12,686 nucleotides of DNA from Actinobacteria bacterium 13_1_20CM_4_69_9 (GTDB lineage Bacteria > Actinomycetota > Thermoleophilia > Gaiellales > Gaiellaceae): the NCBI GenBank assembly GCA_001920085.1, contig MNJC01000016.1, positions 1 through 12,686 on the forward strand. Reading direction: 5' to 3'. Shown in pieces: positions 1 to 6,026 of this stretch (within the stretch, counting starts at the first letter, position 1; each line of letters starts with the position of its first letter). A program made the position numbers and the translations under genes. Under the pieces are notes generated by a model. That model saw only the letters and a program-made list of their open reading frames with translations, was not told the DNA's origin and searched no databases.

Positions 1-16
1 ATTCGGCTCGACGTGA

Positions 17-196
17 CCCACAATGCATCAATGGCCGCGGCAGCAGATCCAAGTCAGCCGCGATCTCGGCCGCCTGGCTTTCAACCTCGGAGTGCCCCGG
101 CAACCGCCGGCCGTCAGCGGCTACGACGTGGCACTGGCGCGCGACGGACGAATCGCCGTCTTGTACACGCTGGTGAATGCCGGCGACGCGCTTTAA
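17..196 (+). pseudogene. C-terminal remnant of a SnoaL-like (NTF2-fold) protein
   Basis: This frame runs from just after a TGA at 14-16 to the TAA at 194-196, about 59 codons. Its end reads SGYDVALARDGRIAVLYTL, which resembles the last two strands of SnoaL-like/NTF2-fold proteins (pattern G-x-D-V-x-x-x-x-D-G-R-I-x-x-L-Y). That family is usually 110-150 residues long, so only the C-terminal half is here. The stop at 14-16 prevents a longer reading, although an ATG at 23-25 could start a short ORF. The fold serves many roles, including cyclases, isomerases and non-enzymatic domains, so no substrate can be assigned. It converges on the DUF899 gene with about 70 bp between. It may instead be the tail of a gene lying outside the window with a frameshift near position 15. 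The family call is from recall of the motif and is moderate at best. Confidence 0.4.
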
Positions 197-264
197 CGCG
201 CTCCATACCCTTGACCGCGGGCTCCAGCTCAGAACGGCGTAAGCGCGCCGGAGTTGCGCGCGAC

Positions 265-990
265 TCACTCCTTTTTCGGCAGCAGCTCGAGCAGCCCGGA
301 GAACAGCGGCGTGATGAGGCGCGAATGCGGATACACGCGGTACGTGTTGTAGACCGCGCCGTCCCCCATGGCGAACACGCTCCACCCCGCGCTCACGGAC
401 ACGGCCGACGCGAGGTCCGGCGCACCGACCTCCTCGCGGTAGTCGCGCAGCCACTGCGGCGCCTCGCGGAGCAACCGCCCCATGTCGAACTCTTCACGGA
501 CGATGCCCGACATCTCCTCGCGGCGGAACGCGTAGCCGTAGTCGAACAGGAAGTCGCCGCCGTGCGCCGACACGTACGGCACCGTCCACCCGCGACGCCT
601 CTTGTACGCGACGAGCTTGTCGAGCGGCGCGTGCGACATGCAGAGCAGCGTTACGTCGCGATCGTTCAAGTGCACGACCACGCCGCCCAGCCCGTCGGCG
701 AGCGACGAGCAGCCCGGGCACGCAACCGCCCATTCCTCCCCGAACATCAGGTGGTAGATGAGCAGCTGCGAGCGGCCCTCGAACAGCTCGGGTAGCGACC
801 TCGGCCCGTCCTCGGTCGCGAAGCTGTATTCCTTCTCGACCGGGACCCAGGGCAGCTCGCGCCGCTGCTCCTCGACGCGCTTGGCGTGCTCCTCCAGCCC
901 CCGCTCGGCGGCCAGCAGCTCCCTGCGCGCCGCCTGCCAATCCTGCTCCGTCCCGGCCTTCCTCGGACCTCCTTTGCGTTGACCTCGTCC
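265..990 (-). CDS. DUF899 family thioredoxin-like protein, start codon missing
   Basis: The body matches DUF899, a thioredoxin-fold family annotated as putative dithiol-disulfide oxidoreductases. In order it shows an N-terminal charged helix (EQDWQAARRELLAAERGLEE), ELPWVPVEKEYSF, ELFEGRSQLLIYHLMFGEEW, the CPGC redox-type motif (Cys codons at 718-720 and 709-711), the RDVTLLCMSHAPLDKL strand-helix, GWTVPYVSAHGGDFLFDYG, and a YNTYRVYPHSR tail. About 235 residues is full family length. The oddity is the start: the frame is open from the TGA at 991-993, but there is no ATG, GTG or TTG until Met at 747, which lies inside the conserved core. A perfect Shine-Dalgarno AAAGGAGGT sits at 967-975 on this strand, just where the real N-terminus should begin. 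Either a start codon was lost, a rare codon is used, or there is an indel near 970-995. A start at 747 would delete the N-terminal third. Family call firm; functionality uncertain. Confidence 0.75.
   Translation of the reverse strand, partial: GRGQRKGGPRKAGTEQDWQAARRELLAAERGLEEHAKRVEEQRRELPWVPVEKEYSFATEDGPRSLPELFEGRSQLLIYHLMFGEEWAVACPGCSSLADGLGGVVVHLNDRDVTLLCMSHAPLDKLVAYKRRRGWTVPYVSAHGGDFLFDYGYAFRREEMSGIVREEFDMGRLLREAPQWLRDYREEVGAPDLASAVSVSAGWSVFAMGDGAVYNTYRVYPHSRLITPLFSGLLELLPKKE
967..975 (-). promoter_or_regulatory. Orphan perfect Shine-Dalgarno before the DUF899 body
   Basis: Read on the minus strand this is AAAGGAGGT, a full anti-16S match. The next 30 bases contain no ATG, GTG or TTG in the DUF899 frame; the in-frame codons run ccg-agg-aag-gcc-ggg-acg-gag. 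An ATG at 992-994 lies upstream of the site and in another frame, so it cannot use it. This points to a damaged start rather than a wrong gene call. Confidence 0.5.
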
Positions 991-993
991 TCA

Positions 994-1320
994 TTGAGAC
1001 GGTGCGACGGCGGAAAACTCATCGGCAGGCCGAAGGCCTCGAACAGCGCGCCCGGCTCCAGTCTACGACCTCGGCGACGCGCCCCTCCTCCACCCACAGC
1101 GCCGCGCCCACATCGGTACAAACGGCAGATGTAGTCACCGCTGGCAACGAAGTATGGAGCCTTTATGGAACCCGTGGTTGCAACGGGTCGCAACCGGTCG
1201 CAATCACCTAGGCGCGCAAACCGCGAAGTCAGACGCAAGCCGTCCGCAGCGGTCGCGACTCAAGGCGGCCGGCGGACAGCCATCGCGCATTGGACGACCC
1301 GGAGTCGAGCTAGACGATCG
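994..1320. other. 327-bp gap with minus-strand coding debris and short repeats
   Basis: No intact gene is visible. On the minus strand two out-of-step pieces look coding by codon third positions. One is DVGAALWVEEGRVAEVVD (about 1045-1100). The other is LEPGALFEAFGLPMSFPPSH, continuing into RLNEDEVNAKEV and running down to about 966, where it overlaps the DUF899 frame. They join only with a frameshift near 1050. I do not recognise the family. The rest holds a tandem 10-bp repeat (1176-1205, listed separately) and nothing else I can support. The TetR gene ends at 1321, so the region lies between two minus-strand genes. Confidence 0.35.
1176..1205. repeat. Three tandem 10-bp repeats, consensus GGTYGCAAYS
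   Basis: GGTTGCAACG, GGTCGCAACC and GGTCGCAATC start at 1176, 1186 and 1196, exactly one helical turn apart. The first and second also form an inverted pair (GGTTGC at 1176-1181, GCAACC at 1190-1195). Direct repeats in helical phase are typical of operator arrays for response regulators or of iterons. No gene start is obviously placed to use them, so the role is unknown. Confidence 0.5.
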
Positions 1321-1935
1321 TCACGCCGGGTTGGTCGTCGCGTCGAGGCCGGCGCGAACGAACGACAAGACGGGATCGACCGCGGCCGCGACCTCGTCAG
1401 GCGTCGGCGCCTTCCACTCCCCGGGCTGCACGTCGAGCTCGAGCAGCTCGAACGCCGCGGTCAGCGAGGCAGCAGCGATCTGCGGGCGGCGGTCGTCCGG
1501 TCCGACGCCGAGATCGTCGGCGATCGCGGCTGCCAGCACCTCTTGCAGCTGCCCGATGCGCGCGCGGCGATGGCTCGCCAGCGTCGGATCGGCGGTGACC
1601 GCCTGCGCGAGCCTGCAATCGAGCTCCGTCTTCTCCGCGGCGGACGAGAGGATGAACTCGCGCAGAGCGGTCAGCGCGTCGACGCCGGCCGGCCGCTGCT
1701 GCAACGCGCGCGTGAGCGCGCCGGACGTCCGCTCGATCGTCGAGAAGAGGATGTCTTCCTTGCTCGGGAAGTAGGCGAAGATCGTCCTGGTCGAGACGCC
1801 GGCGGCGTCTGCGATCTCAGCGAGCGTCGTCTCGTCGTAGCCGCGCTCGACGAAGAGCTCGAGCCCGGCGCGCACCAGGGCCTCACGCGTCGCGTGCTTC
1901 TTGCGCTCCCGAAGCCCGGCCGCCTGGTCGTTCAC
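1321..1935 (-). CDS. TetR/AcrR family transcriptional repressor
   Basis: 204 residues, the usual TetR length. The N-terminal DNA-binding domain occupies about residues 12-60, with the signature TTLAEIADAAGVSTRTIFAY followed by FPSKEDI: helix-turn-helix, then the conserved Tyr-Phe and Lys. The remaining helical part would be the dimerisation and ligand domain; it is not conserved enough to predict a ligand. The gene starts with GTG at 1933-1935; an ATG two bases upstream is out of frame. There is no Shine-Dalgarno, and a plausible -10 ends just before the start, so the mRNA may be leaderless. It is transcribed divergently from the MFS exporter, the standard arrangement for a repressor that controls an efflux pump and itself. 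Palindromes in the shared region are likely its operators. Family call firm; target inferred from position. Confidence 0.92.
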   Translation of the reverse strand: MNDQAAGLRERKKHATREALVRAGLELFVERGYDETTLAEIADAAGVSTRTIFAYFPSKEDILFSTIERTSGALTRALQQRPAGVDALTALREFILSSAAEKTELDCRLAQAVTADPTLASHRRARIGQLQEVLAAAIADDLGVGPDDRRPQIAAASLTAAFELLELDVQPGEWKAPTPDEVAAAVDPVLSFVRAGLDATTNPA

Positions 1936-1942
1936 ATGTCTG

Positions 1943-1972
1943 AGTGTATCGATACATCTGCGTCACGTGCAA
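1943..1972 (-). promoter_or_regulatory. Putative promoter of the tetR gene
   Basis: On the minus strand TTGCAC (plus 1967-1972) and TACACT (plus 1943-1948) are separated by 18 bases and resemble -35 and -10 boxes. Transcription would begin at about 1936, directly at the GTG start, giving a leaderless message, which is common in actinobacteria. Inference from consensus only. Confidence 0.35.
1945..1956. promoter_or_regulatory. Perfect 12-bp palindrome TGTATCGATACA, probable TetR operator
   Basis: A perfect palindrome covering the proposed -10 of tetR. Binding here would shut off tetR itself. TetR-family operators are usually 12-20-bp palindromes in exactly this divergent position. Assignment to this regulator is by location. 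Confidence 0.55.
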
Positions 1973-1979
1973 ATTTGCA
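1968..1979. promoter_or_regulatory. Perfect 12-bp palindrome TGCAAATTTGCA
   Basis: A second perfect palindrome, centred 23 bp from the first, overlapping the -35 elements of both proposed divergent promoters. AT-rich in an otherwise GC-rich region. It could be the main operator for the MFS gene or a site for another regulator. Confidence 0.5.
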
Positions 1980-2003
1980 TCTGGTGCAGATTAGTGGTAG
2001 ATT
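1975..2003 (+). promoter_or_regulatory. Putative promoter of the MFS exporter gene
   Basis: TTGCAT (1975-1980) and TAGATT (1998-2003) are 17 bases apart. Transcription would start at about 2010, too close to the ATG at 2013 for a ribosome site but giving a normal 40-base leader for the GTG at 2052. Consensus match is modest. Confidence 0.35.
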
Positions 2004-2011
2004 CCTGCACC
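1983..2011. repeat. Inverted repeat GGTGCAG-N15-CTGCACC
   Basis: Perfect 7-bp arms at 1983-1989 and 2005-2011 flank the proposed -10 of the exporter. It could be a further operator half-site pair. As DNA it covers the promoter, so a role in RNA folding is less likely. Confidence 0.35.
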
Positions 2012-2051
2012 GATGGAAAAAATTCTTCAACTGCACGAAAGGAGTGCTGCC

Positions 2052-3494
2052 GTGCGGCGCACTGCAACCAATCCGTGGGTCGTGCTCGTCCTGATCTGCC
2101 TCGCACAGTTCATGGTCGTCCTCGACGCGACGATCGTGAACGTGGCGCTGCCGTCGATCCAGACCGACCTCCACCTTTCCGACAGCAGCCTGCAGTGGGT
2201 CATCAATGCCTACACGCTGGTCTTCGGCGGCTTTCTGCTGCTCGGCGGGCGGCTCGGCGACCTGCTCGGCCGCAAGCGCCTCTTCCTCGTCGGCCTCGTC
2301 ATCTTCACCGGCGCCTCGCTCCTCGACGGGCTCGCGACGGGCGAGACGATGCTGATCAGCGCTCGCGCCCTGCAGGGCCTCGGCGCCGCGCTCATCTCCC
2401 CGGCCGCGCTGTCGATCATCGCGACGACCTTCAAGGAGGGTACCGAGCGCGCCCGCGCGCTCGCTGTCTGGGCTGCGATCGCAATCGGCGGTTCCGCGGT
2501 CGGGCTCATCCTCGGCGGCGCGCTGACGCAGTATTTCTCCTGGCCGTGGATCTTCTTCGTCAACGTGCCGGTGGGGATAGTCGCGTTCGTGCTCTCGTCG
2601 CGGCTGATCGCGGAGTCGCGCGACGAGCGTGCGCATCGCAGCTACGACATCGCCGGAGCCGTCACGGTGACAAGCGGTCTGATGACGCTCGTCTATGCAC
2701 TCGTCGGCGCACAGTCGGCCGGATGGACGTCGGCACGTACACTCGGGCTCTTCGCGCTCGCGTTCGTCCTACTCGCCGCGTTCGTCGTGATCGAGCTGCG
2801 CGCGAAGGCGCCCCTCGTGCGACTCTCGATCTTCCGCGTGCGCTCCCTACTGACTGCGAACGTGTCGATGTTCCTCGCAATGTCGGGGATGTTCGCGATG
2901 TTCTTCTTCAACACGCTCTACATCCAACAGGTGCTCGGCTACGGACCACTCGAGGCGGGGCTCGCGTTCCTGCCGTTCACGGCCGGGATCATGGTGTCCG
3001 CATCGCTCGCGTCGCAATTCGCGCCGCGCCTGGGCGTGCGGCCGGTCGCGGTCGCCGGCTTCCTACTCGCCGCCGCCGGCTTGCTCCTGCTGACGCAGCT
3101 GCCGGTCGACGGCTCCTACGTGGCCGACGTGCTGCCGGCGCTGATCCTTTCGTCGCTCGGAATGGGCGCGGTCTTCATGCCGCTCACGTTGATCGCGACC
3201 ACCGGGCTCGACGACGACGACCAGGGCCTGGCCTCCGGGCTCTTCAACACGTCGCAACAGATCGGCGGCGCGCTCGGCCTCGCGGTGCTCTCGACCCTCG
3301 CGACGAGCAAGGCGAGCGCCGCCGGCGGACCGCCGCTCGAGGCGCTCGTGGTCGGCTTCCACTGGGCCTTCGCGGCCGGGGCGGTCGTGATGCTCGCAGC
3401 GTGCGGCGTGATGGTCGCGCTTCTCCGCAAGCGCCACGTAGCGCGGATCGAGGAGCAGGCCGCCTCCGGCGAGCCCGTGCTGGTCGGAGCGTAG
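2052..3494 (+). CDS. DHA2 (EmrB/QacA-type) MFS multidrug exporter
   Basis: A drug:proton antiporter of the 14-helix DHA2 branch of the major facilitator superfamily, in the inner membrane. Helix 1 is VVLVLICLAQFMVVLDATIV followed by NVALPSIQ, with the Asp typical of DHA2. Motif A is GGRLGDLLGRKRLF between helices 2 and 3. A glycine-rich motif-C-like stretch (AIGGSAVGLILGGAL) precedes SWPWIFFVNVPVG. Further hydrophobic helices continue to the end, and about 480 residues fits the family. I prefer the GTG at 2052: it has AAAGGAG at 2038-2044 with 7-base spacing, whereas the in-frame ATG at 2013 has no ribosome site and lies at the expected transcription start. The gene is divergent from the TetR repressor, which probably de-represses it on binding a toxic ligand. 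A strong hairpin terminator follows. Substrate unknown. Confidence 0.93.
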   Translation: MRRTATNPWVVLVLICLAQFMVVLDATIVNVALPSIQTDLHLSDSSLQWVINAYTLVFGGFLLLGGRLGDLLGRKRLFLVGLVIFTGASLLDGLATGETMLISARALQGLGAALISPAALSIIATTFKEGTERARALAVWAAIAIGGSAVGLILGGALTQYFSWPWIFFVNVPVGIVAFVLSSRLIAESRDERAHRSYDIAGAVTVTSGLMTLVYALVGAQSAGWTSARTLGLFALAFVLLAAFVVIELRAKAPLVRLSIFRVRSLLTANVSMFLAMSGMFAMFFFNTLYIQQVLGYGPLEAGLAFLPFTAGIMVSASLASQFAPRLGVRPVAVAGFLLAAAGLLLLTQLPVDGSYVADVLPALILSSLGMGAVFMPLTLIATTGLDDDDQGLASGLFNTSQQIGGALGLAVLSTLATSKASAAGGPPLEALVVGFHWAFAAGAVVMLAACGVMVALLRKRHVARIEEQAASGEPVLVGA

Positions 3495-3509
3495 AAGCGG
3501 GGTAATAGA

Positions 3510-3540
3510 GGTCGGCCGCCCGCGCGGCGGCCGACCGTCT
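3510..3540 (+). terminator. Hairpin terminator after the MFS gene
   Basis: GGTCGGCCGCC (3510-3520) pairs perfectly with GGCGGCCGACC (3526-3536): an 11-bp GC stem with a 5-base loop CGCGC, 15 bases after the stop codon. The tail (gtctctt) is only partly T-rich, as is common for high-GC terminators. It should work on either strand. Confidence 0.8.
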
Positions 3541-3547
3541 CTTGCAC

Positions 3548-3580
3548 ACCGGTCCTTCACCGGTCTTTCCCCGGTCCTCA
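3548..3580. repeat. Three tandem 11-bp repeats, ACCGGTCYTTC type
   Basis: ACCGGTCCTTC (3548-3558), ACCGGTCTTTC (3559-3569) and the more diverged CCCGGTCCTCA (3570-3580) abut with an 11-bp period. They lie between the MFS terminator and the VOC gene. Direct 11-bp repeats are the layout of OmpR/PhoP-type operators, though the unit does not match the known PhoP box. Function unknown. Confidence 0.5.
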
Positions 3581-3619
3581 TGTACACGCGCGCGAGGGGC
3601 GACGGGCAAGCACTGGCGA

Positions 3620-3659
3620 CGAGGGCCTCGCAAGCCCTCGCTGCCGAGTCGCGCTCGGC
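3620..3659 (+). other. Two adjacent small stem-loops upstream of the VOC gene
   Basis: CGAGGGC (3620-3626) pairs with GCCCTCG (3634-3640), and GCCGAG (3643-3648) pairs with CTCGGC (3654-3659). They are two bases apart and end 44 bases before the VOC start. They could be a leader structure or a backup terminator for the upstream gene, but there is no T-run. Confidence 0.3.
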
Positions 3660-3703
3660 TTCTGCCTCCATCCGCTCGAGGCGGCAACGGTAGCCTCGGC
3701 CTG

Positions 3704-4444
3704 GTGTTCGACCACGTCGGTATCGCCGTCTCGGACCTCGCGGCCTCCGAGCGCTTTTACCGCACCGTCCTGAGCGTCCTGGGCGCGGAGCCCAGCCATG
3801 CAGACGCCGAGCTCGTCGAGTGGGACGACTGGGACATCGGGCCGACGGACCGCGAGCACCCGGTGACCCGCGGGCTCCACGTCGGCTTCCGCGCCCGCGA
3901 CCGCGCGCAGGTCGACGCGTTCTGGCAGGCCGGGATCGACGCGGGCTACCGCGACGACGGCGCGCCGGGGCCGCGCACGCAGTACGGCCCGACGTACTAC
4001 GGCGGGTTCCTGCTCGACCCCGACGGCAACAGCGTCGAGGCGGTCCACGGCGACCGCGAGGACGCCGTGCCCGACGGCCGCGTCGACCACCTGTGGCTCC
4101 GCGTCCGCGACCCGGACGCCTCCCGCCGCTTCTACACCACGATCGCCCCGCACGCCGGGCTCCGCCTGACGCACGATGAGCCCGGCCGCGTGCAGCTGTC
4201 CGGCCCGGACTACAGCTTCTCGCTCGTCCGAGACGAGCGGCCGCTCACGGAACACGTCCACCTCGCGTTCCCCGCACCCGACGACTCCGCGGTGCGCGCG
4301 TTCCACGCCGCAGCGCTCGCGGCGGGCTACGAGGACCACGGCGCCCCGGGTGAACGCGCCGTCTACCACCCGGGCTACTACGGCGCGTTCGTGCTCGACC
4401 CGGACGGGCACAACGTCGAGGTCGTGAACCACAACCGGGGCTGA
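3704..4444 (+). CDS. Tandem two-domain VOC (glyoxalase/bleomycin-resistance-like) protein
   Basis: 246 residues made of two copies of the vicinal-oxygen-chelate module. Repeat 1 (about 1-122) begins FDHVGIAVSDLAASERFY and ends YYGGFLLDPDGNSVEAVH. Repeat 2 (about 126-246) begins VDHLWLRVRDPDASRRFY and ends YYGAFVLDPDGHNVEVVN. The likely metal-site residues H4, H59 and E112 recur as H129, H184 or H186, and E239, so both halves could be active. The family includes glyoxalase I, extradiol dioxygenases and antibiotic-binding resistance proteins; nothing in the sequence fixes a substrate. The GTG at 3704 is chosen because the first conserved strand follows immediately; the frame is open upstream but that part does not look coding. 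No good Shine-Dalgarno, so possibly leaderless. It stands alone between the MFS terminator and the HtrA remnant. Confidence 0.88.
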   Translation: MFDHVGIAVSDLAASERFYRTVLSVLGAEPSHADAELVEWDDWDIGPTDREHPVTRGLHVGFRARDRAQVDAFWQAGIDAGYRDDGAPGPRTQYGPTYYGGFLLDPDGNSVEAVHGDREDAVPDGRVDHLWLRVRDPDASRRFYTTIAPHAGLRLTHDEPGRVQLSGPDYSFSLVRDERPLTEHVHLAFPAPDDSAVRAFHAAALAAGYEDHGAPGERAVYHPGYYGAFVLDPDGHNVEVVNHNRG

Positions 4445-4502
4445 GCTTCGCCGCGGCAGCGTCTTTCTTCGGTTCCGACGCCCTCACTTTCAGGCACTTC
4501 TT

Positions 4503-4523
4503 AGCCGGCGCTCAACTCCGGCT
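4503..4523. repeat. Inverted repeat AGCCGG-N9-CCGGCT
   Basis: Perfect 6-bp arms in the 128-bp gap between the VOC stop and the HtrA-like start. It could be a weak terminator for the VOC gene (followed by taatcg, no T-run) or an operator for the protease gene. Low specificity. Confidence 0.25.
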
Positions 4524-4572
4524 TAATCGCGGCTGGTGAGATGAGTTCATCAGCAAGCGAAAGGACGATCCG

Positions 4573-5515
4573 ATGAACGAGCAGCAACCCGCGACGAGTA
4601 CGGAGTCGCCCGAGCCGAGCGTTTCGGACAGGCGCATTCCAGGCAGCGTGGCGCCTCTCAGGATCATGCGACATATCCAAGTCCGCGCAGCGCTCGTCGC
4701 GCTTGTCGCGCTAGGCGCGATCGGCAGCGGCACAGCCTATGCGGCAACGCGAGCGACGAGTCGTCCGATCGGGACAGGCGTCGTGGTCGTCAACACGAAC
4801 CTGGGCTACCAGAATGCATCCGCGGCGGGCACCGGCATTGTGCTTACGTCGTCCGGAGAGATCCTGACCAACAATCACGTGATCGCCGGTGCGACGACGA
4901 TTCGGGTCGTCGTCCCGAAGACGACGCACACCTACACCGCGCGCGTCGTCGGCTACAGCACGACCGCAGACGTCGCCGTGCTGCAGCTGCAGAAAGCCTC
5001 GAACCTGAAGACGGTGAAGACCGGCAGCGCCTCGAACCTCAAACTCGGCGCGCACGTGACAGCCGTCGGCAATGCGGGCGGCACGGGCACGCTCGTGTCT
5101 TCGAGCGGCACCGTGACCGGGCTGAACAAGGCGATCACGGTCCAGCGACGGCTACGCAATCCCGATCGGGAAGGCAACGACGATCTCGAAGCAGATCGTC
5201 TCGGGCACATCGTCGGCGACGGTGCACATCGGCGCGACGGCGTTCATGGGCGTGCAGCTCGGAAACGGGCCGCCCTTCGCGGACCAGGGCGCGACCATCG
5301 TCGGCCTCGTCCCGGGCGGGCCCGCTGCAGCGGCGGGGCTCGTGCCCGGCGATGTGATTACCGCGGTCTCGGGAAGGGCGGTGAGCGGCCCGAGCGACAT
5401 CGAGCCGATCATCCTCGCGCACAAGCCCGGCGACAAAGTCACCGTCACCTACACCGACGCAAGCGGACAGAGCCAGACCGCGAGCATCACCCTCGCAATC
5501 GGGCCACCGCAGTAG
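4573..5515 (+). pseudogene. HtrA-like trypsin/PDZ protease with catalytic serine segment deleted
   Basis: The ATG at 4573 follows an AAAGGA ribosome site. A charged N-terminus leads to one membrane anchor or signal (residues 38-58, ending AYAATR). The trypsin-like domain then shows GTGIVLTSSGEILTNNHVI (catalytic His102), TADVAVLQL (Asp133) and VTGLNKAITV (to residue 190). Here it breaks: after base 5142 the reading jumps by one frame to SDGYAIPIGKATTISKQIV and a PDZ domain (FMGVQL to TLAIGPPQ) that ends at 5515. Intact relatives have roughly 60-70 more residues at this point, including the GDSGGP motif with the nucleophilic Ser. So an internal deletion of about 200 bp, not a multiple of three, removed the active site and shifted the frame. 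The unshifted frame runs on as nonsense to 5556. An extracytoplasmic protein-quality role is known for the family; this copy should be dead as a protease. Confidence 0.85.
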
Positions 5516-5537
5516 CTCCACGAGAAGGACTCCGATC

Positions 5538-5640
5538 ATGTTCTCCCAAAAACTGAACAGGCCCATCGCCCTCGTCGCCGCGGCCAACGTCGTCGGAGGC
5601 GGCGCCTACGGCATCGTCAATGCGACCGCCGGAAAACAGC
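5538..5640 (+). pseudogene. N-terminal fragment of a small exported hypothetical protein
   Basis: A good ribosome site (AGAAGGA, 5523-5529) and the ATG at 5538 lie 22 bases after the HtrA-like stop, so the two were probably co-transcribed. The first 33 residues (MFSQKLNRPIALVAAANVVG, then a small-residue stretch ending NATAG) look like a signal peptide or single membrane anchor. From about 5640 the frame, which stays open to 5858, becomes Arg/Pro-rich nonsense because the real coding there is an antisense kinase remnant. The gene was therefore cut off at a junction near 5640 and only its start remains. No family can be named from this stub. Confidence 0.5.
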
Positions 5641-6005
5641 TCAGGCACCCGCGACGACAGCCTCACACTCCGCGCCGACGCCTGCGCGTGCTTGACCGTG
5701 TTGGTGAGCATTTCGGAGGCGGCGTAGCAGCCGGCCACCCCGACGCCGTCCGAGAGTCCTGCGTGACACGGAAGTCGAGTGCAACCCGAATCGGCGCACG
5801 ACGCGCGAGCGTCTTCAATGCTGGACCGAGGCCGCGGCGGGACAGCACCGCCGGATGAATTCCTTGCGCGACCTCTTACAACTCGTCGAGCGTGGCCGTC
5901 GGGCCGTCGCAAACGCGCGAGAGTTCGGCTCGAACCTCGGTCACTGCGGCGGCCGGCAACCCGATTGAGCAGCGCGCACGCAAGGGAGACACCTCGAAGG
6001 ACTCG
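5640..6005 (-). pseudogene. Ghost of a NarL/UhpB-class sensor histidine kinase
   Basis: Reading the minus strand across three frame changes recovers a kinase core: VSLACAL (about 5990), GLPAAAVTEVRAELSRVC (about 5930-5960), TATLDEL, an in-frame TAA at 5876-5878, EVAQGIHPAVLSRRGLGPAL (5820-5875), KTLARRAPIRVALDFRVTQ (to about 5759), a frameshift near 5755-5761, then GVGVAGCYAASEMLTN and TVKHAQAS (5676-5730). GIHPAVLxxxGLGPAL and SExLTNxxKHAxAS are hallmarks of HisKA_3-type kinases, the second being the N-box of the ATPase domain. The upstream phospho-His box is gone, and the downstream G-boxes are missing beyond about 5650. No partner response regulator is visible. The gene is clearly dead and bounded by junctions on both sides. 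Confidence 0.8.
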
Positions 6006-6026
6006 CCGGCCCCATAGCGCCCGTTC

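Noticed and set aside
1901..3505. 534-codon plus-strand frame overlapping the MFS gene
   Set aside because: Arg/Ala-rich shadow of the MFS gene in another frame; typical of high-GC DNA.
3548..3580. CRISPR array
   Set aside because: Units are 11 bp with no spacers; no cas genes in the window.
3578..4432. 284-codon minus-strand frame opposite the VOC gene
   Set aside because: Antisense shadow; the plus strand has two clear VOC repeats.
5487..5912. 141-codon minus-strand frame read as one intact gene
   Set aside because: Only its middle third (GCYAASEMLTNTVKHAQAS) is meaningful; the upstream kinase part continues in a different frame, so it belongs to a frameshifted pseudogene.
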